This document shows positions 17,795-27,569 of a DNA stretch of 64,000 bases, one piece after another. Each line of letters opens with the position of its first letter. Position 1 is the stretch's first letter. Source of the DNA: Mycolicibacterium aromaticivorans JS19b1 = JCM 16368 (lineage in GTDB: Bacteria; Actinomycetota; Actinomycetes; Mycobacteriales; Mycobacteriaceae); the NCBI RefSeq assembly GCF_000559085.1, contig NZ_JALN02000001.1, positions 1,984,001 through 2,048,000 of the forward strand, given 5' to 3'. A program made the position numbers and the translations under genes. Below the pieces are notes generated by a model. The model worked only from the letters and a program-made list of their open reading frames with translations. It made no database searches and was not told where the DNA came from.

Positions 17795-18928
17795 GTGAAG
17801 ACAAAAGGTGCTCTCATCTGGGAGTTCAACCAACCGTGGTCGATCGAGGAAATCGAGATCGGCGATCCGGTCAAAGACGAAGTCAAAATCCAGATGGAAG
17901 CTTCTGGCATGTGCCACAGCGACCACCATCTGGTCACCGGCGACATCCCGATGGCCGGTTTCCCGGTTCTGGGCGGTCATGAGGGCGCCGGCATCGTCAC
18001 CGAGGTAGGCCCGGGCGTCGAGCACCTGGCCCCCGGCGATCACGTGGTGCTCTCGTTCATCCCGTCGTGTGGTGAGTGTCCGGCCTGCCAGGAAGGGCTG
18101 CGCAACCTGTGCGATCTGGGCGCCGGCCTGCTGGCCGGCACCGCGGTGTCCGACGGCACCCACCGCATCCACGCCGTGAAGAACGGCCAGCCCGTCATCC
18201 CGATGACGCTGCTGGGCACGTTCAGCCCATACATGGTGGTGCACAAGAGCTCGGTGGTGAAGATCGACCCGACCATCCCGTTCGAGGTGGCCTGCCTGGT
18301 CGGCTGCGGCGTGACCACCGGTTACGGCTCGGCCGTCCGCAGCGGTGACGTCCGTCCCGGCGACGACGTCGTGATCGTCGGCGTCGGCGGCGTCGGCACC
18401 GGCGCACTGCAGGGCGCGCTGAACGCCGGTGCGCGCAACATCTTCGCTGTCGACCCGGTCGAGTTCAAGCGTGACAACGCACTCAAGTTCGGTGCCACCC
18501 ACGCCTACCCCGACATCTTCAGCGCGATGGCCGGCGTTGCCGAGGTCACCCAGGGACGGATGGCGCACAAGACCATCGTCACCGTGGGCGAGCTCAAGGG
18601 CGAGGACATCGACCACTACATGAACATCACCGCCAAGGGCGGCACCGTGGTGGCGACGGCCGTGGCGAACATGGCCGACAGCAATGTGACGCTGAACCTG
18701 GCGATGCTGACCCTGATGCAGAAGCGCTTGCAGGGCACCATCTTCGGCGGCGGCAACCCGCACTACGACATCCCGCAGCTGCTGTCGATGTACAAAGCGG
18801 GCCGGCTGAACCTCGACGACATGGTGACCAGGCAGTACCGCCTCGAGCAGGTCAACGAGGGCTACGCGGACATGCTCGAAGGCCGCAACATCCGCGGCGT
18901 CATCCGCTACACCGACGAGGACCGCTGA
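17795..18928 (+). CDS. adhB: Zinc-dependent alcohol dehydrogenase (AdhB, Rv0761c-like)
   Basis: A 377-residue medium-chain alcohol dehydrogenase of the mycobacterial AdhB type. Catalytic zinc ligands are in GMCHSDHH (Cys) and LGGHEGAG (His/Glu), the structural zinc is held by four Cys in PSCGECPACQEGLRNLC, and the cofactor loop is VGVGGVGTG. It starts at GTG 17795 with GGAGG eight bases upstream. It follows the cyp51 operon as in M. tuberculosis but has its own promoter region and is closed by a hairpin at 18961. It oxidises primary alcohols to aldehydes with NAD; the in vivo alcohol may be a lipid or steroid side chain, which is inferred from context. Confidence 0.92.
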   Translation: MKTKGALIWEFNQPWSIEEIEIGDPVKDEVKIQMEASGMCHSDHHLVTGDIPMAGFPVLGGHEGAGIVTEVGPGVEHLAPGDHVVLSFIPSCGECPACQEGLRNLCDLGAGLLAGTAVSDGTHRIHAVKNGQPVIPMTLLGTFSPYMVVHKSSVVKIDPTIPFEVACLVGCGVTTGYGSAVRSGDVRPGDDVVIVGVGGVGTGALQGALNAGARNIFAVDPVEFKRDNALKFGATHAYPDIFSAMAGVAEVTQGRMAHKTIVTVGELKGEDIDHYMNITAKGGTVVATAVANMADSNVTLNLAMLTLMQKRLQGTIFGGGNPHYDIPQLLSMYKAGRLNLDDMVTRQYRLEQVNEGYADMLEGRNIRGVIRYTDEDR

Positions 18929-18960
18929 CCTACTTGGCCCTTTCGGACCTCACGGACCTT

Positions 18961-19003
18961 CCGGGCCGTGCCCGCCTTGCCCAAAGGCGCGGGCACGGCC
19001 CGG
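18961..19003 (+). terminator. Strong GC-rich hairpin, likely terminator
   Basis: CCGGGCCGTGCCCG (18961-18974) is exactly complementary to CGGGCACGGCCCGG (18990-19003) across a 15-nt loop. It lies 33 bp after the adhB stop and 20 bp before the next start at 19023. There is no T-tract, as is usual in mycobacteria. It may end adhB transcription or limit read-through into the next gene. Confidence 0.6.
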
Positions 19004-19022
19004 AATTCATGGTGCAGCGGCC

Positions 19023-20975
19023 ATGAGTAGCTTCCCGAACCTGTTGCGTGCAGGCCGCATCGGCTCGATGGCGGTGCGCAACAGGCTCGTGATGTCTCCG
19101 ATGGAGACCATGTACGGCACGCCCGACGGTCTGCCGTCGCAGCGCACCCGCGACTACTTCGCCGCCCGCGCCAAAGGCGGCGTCGGGCTGATCACCGTGG
19201 GCGCCACCGGCATCGACCACCTACAGCCAGAAACTCCGGGCGGGCTGCACCTCGGGACCGACGAGGCGGTGAGCGCCCACCGCGCACTGGTCGAGGCCGT
19301 GCATGAGCACGGCGCGAAGATCCAGCCGCAGATCGTGCACGCCGGCCCCGACGGGCTCGGGCCCGAGATGCACGGCGTCACGTCGCTGGGCCCGTCGGTG
19401 ATCCCGTCCTACCTGACCGGGCGCCCCTCGGCCGAGGTGACCGAGGCCCAGCTGACCGGGATCATCGACCTGTTCAAAGCCGCCGTGCGCCGCGCGGCCG
19501 AGGCCGGCTACGACGGCATCGAACTGCACGCCGCCCACGGATACATGTTCCTGGGTTCTTTCCTTGCGCCCCAACGTAACCGGCGCACCGACGACTACCG
19601 CGGCGACTCCGCCGGCGGCCGCATTCGGGTGGTATTGCAGACCCTGGCCGCGATCCGATCCGAGATCGGCGACGCACTCCCGATCACGCTGCGGATCTCG
19701 GGCTACGAGCGGGTGGCCGGCGGCCGCCCGAGCTACGAGACGGCCCAGATGGCACCGCAACTGGTGGCGGCCGGCGTCGACGCCTTCCACATCAGCGGTG
19801 GGGTGATCGACCGCCTGGTCACCGGGATGGTCAATGCCGCTGCCGATGGCGACGCGCTCAACGTGGGCGCCGCGGCCGCGGTCAAGCAGGTGGTCGACGT
19901 GCCGGTGATCGCGGTGGGCCGCATCCACGACCCCACGCGCGCCGAGCAGATCCTCGCCGACGGCCATGCGGACTTCATCGCCATGGGCCGGCCGATGCTG
20001 GCAGATCCGGAGATGGCCGCCAAACTTCACGCAGGCCAGGCGGATCGGGTGCGCCGATGCATCTCGTGCGAGAACTGCATCGACGCCATGGAGCAGCGAT
20101 TCTCGGTCGACTGCGCGGTGAACCCCCGCACCGGTAAGGAACGCGAGCTGGCGGTGCACCCGGTGGCGCAGCCCAAGCACGTCGTGGTCGTCGGCGGCGG
20201 CCCCGGCGGCCTGGAGGCGGCCCGGGTCGCCGCCGAACGCGGTCACCGTGTGACGTTGTTCGAGCGCAACGCCGAACTGGGCGGCGCTCTGGTGTGGGCG
20301 TCGATCGTGCATCCGGAGAACGAACCGTTCCTGAGGTATCTGCGCAGTGAGATCGCCGCCAGCACCGTGACACTCGAGATGTCACATCCGGTGGACGTCG
20401 ACGAGGTCGCCGCGCTGGAGCCTGACGCGGTGATCGTCGCGACCGGCGCGGACATCGTGGTGCCCGACATCGACGGCGCACACAATCCCCGGGTGATCAG
20501 CGGTCACGGGGTGCGCGACCTGCTGGCACACCCCGCCGCGCTCCAAGCGGGTCGACGAGTCGTGATCGTCGGCGGCAGCCTCGCCGCGATCCAGCTCGCC
20601 GAATATCTCTGCGCCCACGACCGATTCGTCACCGTTCTGGAATCCGGACGCACCGTCGCCGCCGAAGTGGGCCTCAAGCGCCGCACCGAACACATGGACC
20701 GGCTCGACCGCCTGGGAGTGCCGCTGCACGTGCGCGCCAACGTGCACCAGATCACCGGCAACAGCGTGGTGTTCACCCCGTATGGCGGCACCCGCCGCGA
20801 ACTCGCGGCCGACAGCGTGATCATCACCGGACGCCTCGAGGCGGACACCGCCCTGTTCGACGCCCTCACCGATCGGTTGTCCGGCGCCAAGGTGCATGCC
20901 GTTGGCGACTGCACCGGTGTAGGACTGATCCGTAAAGCCACCGACGATGGCGCTCGCGCCGCCTGCAGTGTCTGA
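19023..20975 (+). CDS. NADH:flavin oxidoreductase, 2,4-dienoyl-CoA reductase (FadH) type
   Basis: A 650-residue old-yellow-enzyme fusion. Residues 1-340 or so form the FMN-binding barrel (VRNRLVMSPMETMYG; HAAHGYMFLGSFLAPQRNRRTD with the active-site His). A 4Fe-4S cluster is bound by RRCISCENC plus the later Cys in SVDCAVNP. The C-terminal half is a pyridine-nucleotide/FAD module (VVVGGGPGGLEAARVAAERG and VIVGGSLAAIQLAEYL). This is the layout of 2,4-dienoyl-CoA reductase, which removes awkward double bonds during beta-oxidation, and of related steroid or bile-acid reductases. It sits between adhB and the Rv0760c-like gene, where M. tuberculosis has no such gene, so it looks like an insertion. 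Confidence 0.85.
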   Translation: MSSFPNLLRAGRIGSMAVRNRLVMSPMETMYGTPDGLPSQRTRDYFAARAKGGVGLITVGATGIDHLQPETPGGLHLGTDEAVSAHRALVEAVHEHGAKIQPQIVHAGPDGLGPEMHGVTSLGPSVIPSYLTGRPSAEVTEAQLTGIIDLFKAAVRRAAEAGYDGIELHAAHGYMFLGSFLAPQRNRRTDDYRGDSAGGRIRVVLQTLAAIRSEIGDALPITLRISGYERVAGGRPSYETAQMAPQLVAAGVDAFHISGGVIDRLVTGMVNAAADGDALNVGAAAAVKQVVDVPVIAVGRIHDPTRAEQILADGHADFIAMGRPMLADPEMAAKLHAGQADRVRRCISCENCIDAMEQRFSVDCAVNPRTGKERELAVHPVAQPKHVVVVGGGPGGLEAARVAAERGHRVTLFERNAELGGALVWASIVHPENEPFLRYLRSEIAASTVTLEMSHPVDVDEVAALEPDAVIVATGADIVVPDIDGAHNPRVISGHGVRDLLAHPAALQAGRRVVIVGGSLAAIQLAEYLCAHDRFVTVLESGRTVAAEVGLKRRTEHMDRLDRLGVPLHVRANVHQITGNSVVFTPYGGTRRELAADSVIITGRLEADTALFDALTDRLSGAKVHAVGDCTGVGLIRKATDDGARAACSV

Positions 20976-21011
20976 CAAACCCCCAGTATCCGACAACCTA
21001 AGGAGAAACTG

Positions 21012-21437
21012 ATGTCCACGACCACCGAACACACTCCAGCACTGGCCGCATCGCAGGCATCTTGGCGCGCCGTGATGTCGCACGACCGCGAGGGCTGGCT
21101 GGCCCTGATGGCCGACGACGTCGTGATCGAGGACCCGATCGGGCAGGCCATCACCAACCCCGACGGCAACGGCGTCCGCGGGAAGGCGGCTGTCGCCGAC
21201 TTCTACGACGCGAACATCTCGGTCAACAACCTTCGCGTCACCTGCGAGGAGACGTTCCCGTCGAGCTCTGCGAACGAGGTGGCGCACATCCTGGTGCTGC
21301 GCAGCCAATTCGAAGGCGGAATGACCAGCACGGTGCGCGGCGTGTTCACCTACTCCGTCAACGACGCCGGGCTGATCACCAACATGCGCGGCTACTGGAA
21401 CATCGACGGCATGCAGTTCGGCCAGGCGGTTCAGTGA
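21012..21437 (+). CDS. Ketosteroid-isomerase-like SnoaL protein (Rv0760c-like)
   Basis: A 141-residue NTF2-fold protein very close to Rv0760c as remembered: shared segments include HDREGWLALMADDVVIEDPIG, CEETFPSSS and LITNMRGYWN. Rv0760c resembles delta5-3-ketosteroid isomerase and binds steroids, but isomerase activity is not firmly established. AAGGAG lies before the ATG. It follows the flavin reductase by 36 bp and may be co-transcribed with it. The strong conservation and steroid-related neighbours favour a role in steroid handling. Confidence 0.88.
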   Translation: MSTTTEHTPALAASQASWRAVMSHDREGWLALMADDVVIEDPIGQAITNPDGNGVRGKAAVADFYDANISVNNLRVTCEETFPSSSANEVAHILVLRSQFEGGMTSTVRGVFTYSVNDAGLITNMRGYWNIDGMQFGQAVQ

Positions 21438-21519
21438 GGCTGGCCGGAGTTGGCGCGCCAGCGCCGGCGGAGGTCAGGCGAAGCTGGGACCGCCTCATCT
21501 ACTCAGCGGCCGCCGAGCA

Positions 21520-22389
21520 GTGAGTGACCGGCCGCTAGAAGGGTTCGGCGCGGTCGTCGTCGGCGGCTCCCGGGGTATCGGCGCCGCCGTCTCGGCGCTG
21601 CTGGCCGAGTGCGGGGCGGGTGTTGTGGTCAACGGCCGCGATGCCGCAGCCGCTGAGGCGACAGTCGCCACGATCAACGACGCCGGTGGCCGCGCCGTCA
21701 CTCACGCCGGCTCGGCAGCCGATGAGGCGGTTGCCGAGGACTTGATCGCCCTGTGCGAGAGCGAATTCGGCGCCGTCGATGCCCTGGTGAACTGCGCGGG
21801 TGCACCCGAGCCGCCGGGGTCGTCGATACTCACGATCACGGCTGCCGAGTTCCGCGCGCTCCTCGACATCCACGTCGGCACCACGTTCGCGACTTGTCGG
21901 GCGGCCGCCCCCAGAATGGTGGCCCGCGGCCGGGGCGCGATCGTCAACACCAGTTCCTTTGCCTTCCTTGGCGATTACGGCGGCACCGGCTACCCGGCAG
22001 GCAAAGGTGCGGTCAACGGCCTGACGATGGCGATCGCGGCTGAACTGGCCGGGCACGGTGTACGCGCCAACGTGGTGTGCCCGGGCGCCAAGACCCGGCT
22101 GTCCAGTGGGTCGGACTTCGAGGAACAGATCGAATCGTTGCGGCAACGCGGCATCCTCGATGACGTCAGCGCCCACGGTGCGCTCGACGCCGCATCACCG
22201 GAATACGTCGCCCCCGTCTACGCCTACCTGGTCAGTGACCTTGCCAGTAAGATCACCGGCCAGATGTTCATCGCCTCAGGCGGTTTCGTGGGGCGGTTCG
22301 ACAAGCCCGCCCCCGTGTTCATCAATTACCGGGATCATCACGACTCGCCGCCGTGGACAATCAGCGAAATCGCGACGATGTTGGCCTGA
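21520..22389 (+). CDS. Short-chain dehydrogenase/reductase
   Basis: A 289-residue SDR starting at GTG 21520. The cofactor loop is VGGSRGIG, an Arg after strand 2 (VVNGRDA) suggests NADP, NCAG stands for NNAG, and the catalytic triad is in VNTSSFAF (Ser) and TGYPAGKGAV (Tyr/Lys). An unusually long C-terminal tail follows the GQMFIASGG core (about 30 residues). It sits 82 bp after the Rv0760c-like gene and its stop meets the stop of the glycosyltransferase on the other strand. It has no counterpart at this place in M. tuberculosis. The substrate is unknown. Confidence 0.83.
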   Translation: MSDRPLEGFGAVVVGGSRGIGAAVSALLAECGAGVVVNGRDAAAAEATVATINDAGGRAVTHAGSAADEAVAEDLIALCESEFGAVDALVNCAGAPEPPGSSILTITAAEFRALLDIHVGTTFATCRAAAPRMVARGRGAIVNTSSFAFLGDYGGTGYPAGKGAVNGLTMAIAAELAGHGVRANVVCPGAKTRLSSGSDFEEQIESLRQRGILDDVSAHGALDAASPEYVAPVYAYLVSDLASKITGQMFIASGGFVGRFDKPAPVFINYRDHHDSPPWTISEIATMLA

Positions 22390-22390
22390 C

Positions 22391-24358
22391 CTACGCCGTG
22401 AGGTCGTATATCAGTACCCTGCCGACCCGCATTGGTGTGAAGTTGCGCTGAACCCATTGCTGGATCAGCGCATTGGTGTCCAGGTGTCCCCACTTGTCCT
22501 CGTGGACCGGGTTGGTGACGAGGAAGTAGTGGATTCGCTTGGACAGCGCCATCCGCAGGAACTCGTCGGGCGCCGGAGACGGATCGGTCCCGTTGAATCC
22601 ACCGACCGGCATCACCGGGTGACCGCTGGCCAGCTGATAGCCGGCCGCACACATCGATCCGATGGTGGCGGCCACCCAGGTGTACCGCTGCGCATCCGCG
22701 TCGAGCAGATCGACCAGCTGCCGGTCGGGCACGCCAGAGTCCAGCAAGCTGCAACCGACCAAATGCGTTCCGGTGGTCGATGATTGCGGGGGCAGCAGGA
22801 ATGCGGGTCCGCTGGCTGAGGTGATCTCGGCGCGCTTGACCGGAGCGACACCCTTGGTCATCGCGGTCACGATGCGCGGAACGGGTCCCGCGATCGGCAT
22901 TGCGCCAGAATTGCCGCGCTCGACGGTCGTCACGCTGTATGCCACAGGTCCGGCGAGAGCGACCAGTGCGCCTGCCGCGACGATCACCGGCATCGGGATG
23001 ACGGCGATCATCAGCCCGGCCAGCACCAGCACGGCCGCGAGCGGGATGACCCATCGTAACCACGGATAGAAACCAGGAACGTGTCGCAACACGACCACCG
23101 CGGTGGTGGCCGTCAGCGCCACCGCGACCGCCAGCACCGCTTTGACCCACAGACGTTGCCGCTCTTGCCAACTCACCGCAACGCCGATACCCGTCAGCGC
23201 GGCGACCGGCGGGGCAAGGGCCACGGTGTAGTACGGGTGAAAAATGCCGGCCATGTAGCTGAACACCCACGCCGTCACCAGCAACCAGAGCACCCACACC
23301 AGAATGGCGGCGCGGCGCAGGTCCCGCCGCGCGGCCCGGCCCCGCCACACCAGCACGACGACCGCGAACAGCAGCGCGGCGGGCAGTAGCCAGCCGATGC
23401 CACCGATCTGCTCCGGCTCGAACAACCTGCCGACGCCGGGCTGACCCCAGGGGTGCGGCGAAGTCCGGCCACCGGTATGGACCGGCGAGATGAATCCTGG
23501 TGAGGCGAGGCTACCCGGCTCGTCGCCATTGAGCCGGCCGAAGCCGTTGTAGCGCAGGGTCAGTTCTAGGATCGAATTGGTCTGCGTCCCACCGATCCAC
23601 GGCCGTGTGCGCGCTGGCCACAGCTGCACCAGTAGCACCCACCACCCCGCCGCGGCGACGGCGGCGCCCAGCGCCGCCACGAGTTGCCCCAGCCGGGCGA
23701 GCAGCGATCGTGGACCGGCCACGAGATACGAGATCGCCAGAGCGGGCACCACCAACGCCACCTCGAGCTGCTTCGTCAGGTACCCGAGTCCCACGAAGCA
23801 TCCCGACATCAGCAGCCAGCGCAGTCGCCCGTCGTCGATGGCCCGCAGCAGCGCCCACACCGCGGCGATCATCAACAGGACCAGAAGCGCGTCGGGGTTG
23901 TTGTAGCGGAAGATCGTCACAGCCACCGGGGTCAGCGCCAGGACCGTGCCGGCCATCAGTGCGGCCGCTTCGCCGAACGGCCGGCGGACGGCATCCCAGA
24001 GCAGGGCGACGGAGGCCACCCCGATGACCGCCTGGGGCGCCAGGATGCTCCACGAATTGAGCCCGAACAGGCGGATGGACAGTGCCGGAAGCCACAGCGA
24101 CAGTGGCGGTTTGTCGACGGTGATCGAGTTGGCGGCGTCCGACGACCCGAACAGCAGCGCCTTCCATGACTGCGAGCCCGCCTGCTCGGCGGCGGAGTAG
24201 AACGCGTTGGCCCAGCCCGACCGGTCCAAGCCCCACAGGTAGAGCACGGCAGTCGCGGCCAGCAACACGACCAGCGCCCACCGCTGCGGGCGTATCCGAG
24301 TACGTCGGGTAATGGCTTGTGCGACGCCGACTTCCGGCGACTCGACGGTGATCGTCAT
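22391..24358 (-). CDS. GT39-family (ArnT/PMT-like) integral membrane glycosyltransferase
   Basis: A 655-residue polytopic membrane protein with about 11-13 hydrophobic helices in residues 25-480 and a large C-terminal soluble part. The front segment RSGWANAFYSAAEQAGSQSW and the SITVDKPPLSLWLPAL motif are characteristic of bacterial GT39 enzymes of the YkcB/ArnT type, which use a polyprenyl-phosphate sugar on the outer face of the membrane. The ATG at 24358 is one base from the stop of the GT2-GtrA gene, so the two form a unit: the partner makes the lipid-linked sugar and this enzyme transfers it. The acceptor (arabinogalactan, protein or lipid) cannot be told. Confidence 0.85.
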   Translation of the reverse strand: MTITVESPEVGVAQAITRRTRIRPQRWALVVLLAATAVLYLWGLDRSGWANAFYSAAEQAGSQSWKALLFGSSDAANSITVDKPPLSLWLPALSIRLFGLNSWSILAPQAVIGVASVALLWDAVRRPFGEAAALMAGTVLALTPVAVTIFRYNNPDALLVLLMIAAVWALLRAIDDGRLRWLLMSGCFVGLGYLTKQLEVALVVPALAISYLVAGPRSLLARLGQLVAALGAAVAAAGWWVLLVQLWPARTRPWIGGTQTNSILELTLRYNGFGRLNGDEPGSLASPGFISPVHTGGRTSPHPWGQPGVGRLFEPEQIGGIGWLLPAALLFAVVVLVWRGRAARRDLRRAAILVWVLWLLVTAWVFSYMAGIFHPYYTVALAPPVAALTGIGVAVSWQERQRLWVKAVLAVAVALTATTAVVVLRHVPGFYPWLRWVIPLAAVLVLAGLMIAVIPMPVIVAAGALVALAGPVAYSVTTVERGNSGAMPIAGPVPRIVTAMTKGVAPVKRAEITSASGPAFLLPPQSSTTGTHLVGCSLLDSGVPDRQLVDLLDADAQRYTWVAATIGSMCAAGYQLASGHPVMPVGGFNGTDPSPAPDEFLRMALSKRIHYFLVTNPVHEDKWGHLDTNALIQQWVQRNFTPMRVGRVLIYDLTA

Positions 24359-24359
24359 A

Positions 24360-25580
24360 TCAGCGGGTGGAGGCGCCGAACACCCGTCGCAACGCCACAA
24401 ATCGCACCAGGGTGGCGACCAGGTTGGCCACGACCAGAACTGACAGTTCCACGCCCTTGCCGACGGTCGGATCGTAACGGTGCAGGAGATACAGCGAGCC
24501 GCTGGTGATGGCCAGCCCGAACGCGAAGATCAGCAGGCCGTGGACATGGTGGCGGGCGACACCGGCGCGGCCGCGGATACCAAAGGTGAAGGCCCGATTG
24601 GCTGCGGTGTTGGCCAGGGCGGTGAGCAGCAGGGCGGTCAGGTTGGCTGCCTGCGCACCGAGCGCCGGATGCAGCGAAAGATACAGCAGCGCAAAGGCGA
24701 TGGTGCTGGCGATGCCGATCAGCCCGAAGCGCACCATCTGGCCGACCATGCCGCGGGGGACACCGGGCACCAGCGGCTCGCGGCCCAGCGCGGCCTGCAG
24801 GTCACGCAGCGGCAGGGCGCCGGTGGTCAACGCCCGCCCGACCCGCCAGCAGCCTTTGAGGTCTTCGATCGCGGTGGCAAGGATGTCGACGCGCGAGTCC
24901 GGGTCGTCGATCCAGTCGACCGGCACCTCGTGGATGCGCAGGCCGGCCTTCTCGGCCAGCACCAGCAGTTCGGTGTCGAAGAACCATCCGGTGTCGGCGA
25001 CCAACGGAAGCAGCTGGCGGGCAACATCGGCGCGCAACGCCTTGAAGCCGCACTGGGCGTCGGAGAACCGCGCGCCGAGCAGGCCGCGCAGGAGCAGGTT
25101 GTAGCCGCGGGACACCACTTCTCGCTTGATGCCACGCACCACCCGTGACGAAGCCGCCAGCCGCGATCCGATGGCGATGTCGGAATGCCCGGACACCAGC
25201 GGCGCGACCAACGGCATGAGCGCCGAAAGATGGGTCGAAAGGTCGACGTCCATATAGGCGACGACGTCGGCCGGTGATGACGCCCACGCGGCGGCGAGTG
25301 CGCCGCCACGACCCTTGGCGTCGAGGTGGATCACATCGACGTCGGACAGTTCCTCGGCGAGCTTGCGCGCCACCGACAACGTGCCGTCGGTACTGGCGTT
25401 GTCGGCCACGACGATTCGGGCCCGGTAGGGCACCTCGTCGAGCAGGAATTGATGGAGCCGTCGCACACAGGAAGCGACGTCGCGCTCCTCGTTGTACACG
25501 GGGATGACGATGTCGAGAACGTAGCGACCCCCGACGCCGATCGCAGCAGAGTGCTGCTCGGCCGGCAGGGTGTCGGTCAT
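24360..25580 (-). CDS. GT2 polyprenyl-phosphate sugar synthase fused to GtrA
   Basis: A 406-residue fusion. Residues 20-250 are a GT-A family 2 glycosyltransferase (DIVIPVYNEERDV; the DxD-like VAYMDVDLSTH; SDAQCGFKALR), as in dolichyl-phosphate mannose or glucose synthases. Residues 270-400 carry four membrane helices of a GtrA domain (MVRFGLIGIASTIAFALLYL onwards), which is associated with flipping the lipid-linked sugar. It is the upstream gene of the pair with the GT39 enzyme. The sugar is not identifiable. Start at ATG 25580. Confidence 0.87.
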   Translation of the reverse strand: MTDTLPAEQHSAAIGVGGRYVLDIVIPVYNEERDVASCVRRLHQFLLDEVPYRARIVVADNASTDGTLSVARKLAEELSDVDVIHLDAKGRGGALAAAWASSPADVVAYMDVDLSTHLSALMPLVAPLVSGHSDIAIGSRLAASSRVVRGIKREVVSRGYNLLLRGLLGARFSDAQCGFKALRADVARQLLPLVADTGWFFDTELLVLAEKAGLRIHEVPVDWIDDPDSRVDILATAIEDLKGCWRVGRALTTGALPLRDLQAALGREPLVPGVPRGMVGQMVRFGLIGIASTIAFALLYLSLHPALGAQAANLTALLLTALANTAANRAFTFGIRGRAGVARHHVHGLLIFAFGLAITSGSLYLLHRYDPTVGKGVELSVLVVANLVATLVRFVALRRVFGASTR

Positions 25581-25690
25581 ACCGATGATCGTCGCGTGCC
25601 AATCTGCCGTGGCACTGGGCCGGATCTGGGGGGTTGCTGTGAGCCAGCTTCATGATCCGACCCCGGGCGGCTACTCATATGCTTGAGCTC

Positions 25691-26095
25691 ATGACCTCCG
25701 TCTTCACCAAGATCATCAACCGCGAACTGCCGGGACGTTTCGTCTACGAGGACGACGAGGTCGTCGCATTCCTGACCATCGAGCCGATGACCGCCGGGCA
25801 CACGTTGGTGGTTCCACGGGCCGAGGTCGACAACTGGCAGGACGTGGAGCCGGCCGTGTTCAACAAGGTGATGGCGGTGTCCCAGCGGATCGGCAAGGCG
25901 GTGTGTGCGGCGTTCGGCGCCGAGCGGTCCGGGCTGATCATCGCCGGGCTCGAAGTGCCGCACCTGCACGTGCACGTGTTCCCCGCGCGCAATCTGTCCG
26001 ACTTCGGCTTCGCCAACGTCGACCGCAATCCCTCTCCTGCGTCGCTCGACGAAGCACAGGCCAAGATCAAGGCCGCGCTGGCCGAACTCGGCTAG
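25691..26095 (+). CDS. HIT-family nucleotide-binding protein (Rv0759c-like)
   Basis: A 134-residue histidine-triad protein. The nucleotidyl-transfer motif HLHVHVFP is present in [12 protein letters not shown], with the N-terminal [18 protein letters not shown] helix-strand typical of Hint-type purine nucleoside phosphoramidases. The ATG at 25691 begins [10 protein letters not shown] in line with homologues; an extended frame to 25652 is less likely. It lies next to phoR, convergent with a 4-bp overlap, as Rv0759c does next to phoR in M. tuberculosis. It probably hydrolyses AMP-linked small molecules. Confidence 0.92.
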   Translation: MTSVFTKIINRELPGRFVYEDDEVVAFLTIEPMTAGHTLVVPRAEVDNWQDVEPAVFNKVMAVSQRIGKAVCAAFGAERSGLIIAGLEVPHLHVHVFPARNLSDFGFANVDRNPSPASLDEAQAKIKAALAELG

Positions 26096-27531
26096 ATCCC
26101 TGGGGCCACCGGGGTCGCGACGTCGGCGATGCGCGGCAGGCTGACCCGGAAACAGCAGCCCTGGCCCGGCGCGGTCGACACCGTGACGCGGCCACCGTGG
26201 GCGTAGACCAGCGAGTCGACGATCGACAGCCCCAGTCCGGTGCCACCGCTGGCGCGGGCGCGGGAGGAGTCGGTGCGGTAGAACCGCTCGAACACCCGCC
26301 GGGCGTCCTCCTGTGTCATACCCGGGCCTTCGTCGGCGACTTCGAGCACCGCGTCGTCCGACGAGGTGCCCACCCGCACACTGATTCGGGTGTTCTCAGG
26401 GGTGTGCTGCAGGGCGTTGGCCACCAGATTGCCCAGCACCTGACGCAGCCGGGCTTCGTCACCGATTACCTCGGGGGTGCCGGGGCCGTCGAAGACCTCC
26501 ATGGTGATGGTGCGCTTGGGGGCGATCGACTGGGCATCGTGCACGGCGTCGGTGGCCAAGGTGAGCAGGTCGACGCGGCGCTGTTCGAGCGGGCGCTGCG
26601 CGTCGAGACGGGCCAGCAGCAGCAGATCGTCGACCAGTAGACCCATCCGGCGCGACTCGCTTTCGATCCGGGACATCAGCATCTCGACGTCGCGGGCCGC
26701 GCCCTGCCGGTAAAGCTCGGCGAAGCCCCGAATTGTGGTCAGCGGGGTGCGCAATTCGTGGCTGGCATCGGTGATGAAGCGCCGCATGCGTTCTTCGGAG
26801 GTGCGGGCCTGCTCGGCGGAGTCCTCCGAAGACGCCATCGCGGTCTGGATCTGGGCGAGCATGCCGTTGAGCGCCAGCGACAGCCGGCCGACTTCGGTGC
26901 GTGGATCACGTTCGGGCACACGGCGATCGAGCTGTCCGGCGGCGATCGCGGCGGCGGTCTTCTCGACTTCGACGAGCGGCCGAAGGCTGCGGTGCACCAC
27001 CCAGTACCCGGCGACGCCGAGGATGATCAGGACAGCCGTGCCGATCGCGAACTGCGACCAGGCCAGACTTCGGACGGTGGACTGTATGTCCGACATGTCG
27101 ATGGCCACCGTGGTCAGTTCGCCGCCGGGCCCGCGCACCGACACCGCACGCCACTCGACCGGCGAATGCTCCAGCGACCCGACCGTCACCGGCACCGGCC
27201 CCACGTCGTTGTCGTCGGGCAGGGCAGGCTCGGCGTCACGGTCGTTGACGGCCATCCAGATATGGCCATCGGCGTCGACGCCGCGGACGTAGAAGTTGGA
27301 CGGCGGCCGGGCCGGGTTGGGCTCCTCGTCGGGTGGGGGCATCCCGCGGGGGGCCTGGGCCCAGCCCCTGGAGGCGTCCAGGAGGGTCTGGTCGGCGCGG
27401 TTGATGAGGTCGTGCTGCAGCGTCGAGGTGACGGCGATCCCGGAGGCCAGCAAGCCGCATCCCACGAGCAGCAGCATGGCGGCCACCAGGCCGACTCTCA
27501 GCGGCAACGCTCGGTGGTAGGGCGCGGGCAT
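26092..27531 (-). CDS. phoR: Sensor histidine kinase PhoR
   Basis: A 479-residue membrane kinase. Helix one is at about residues 13-34 ([20 protein letters not shown]), a periplasmic sensor follows to about 155, then helix two ([19 protein letters not shown]), HAMP, the phosphorylated His in [16 protein letters not shown], the N box [11 protein letters not shown], and G boxes [11 protein letters not shown] and [12 protein letters not shown]. It follows phoP by 38 bp. In mycobacteria PhoR phosphorylates PhoP and governs surface lipids, acid response and secretion; the stimulus is acidic pH or related cues. The sensor is the least conserved part. Confidence 0.95.
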   Translation of the reverse strand: MPAPYHRALPLRVGLVAAMLLLVGCGLLASGIAVTSTLQHDLINRADQTLLDASRGWAQAPRGMPPPDEEPNPARPPSNFYVRGVDADGHIWMAVNDRDAEPALPDDNDVGPVPVTVGSLEHSPVEWRAVSVRGPGGELTTVAIDMSDIQSTVRSLAWSQFAIGTAVLIILGVAGYWVVHRSLRPLVEVEKTAAAIAAGQLDRRVPERDPRTEVGRLSLALNGMLAQIQTAMASSEDSAEQARTSEERMRRFITDASHELRTPLTTIRGFAELYRQGAARDVEMLMSRIESESRRMGLLVDDLLLLARLDAQRPLEQRRVDLLTLATDAVHDAQSIAPKRTITMEVFDGPGTPEVIGDEARLRQVLGNLVANALQHTPENTRISVRVGTSSDDAVLEVADEGPGMTQEDARRVFERFYRTDSSRARASGGTGLGLSIVDSLVYAHGGRVTVSTAPGQGCCFRVSLPRIADVATPVAPGI

Positions 27532-27569
27532 CTCTCTATTGTTCGCGCCTAGCGGCGCGACGCGCCCGA

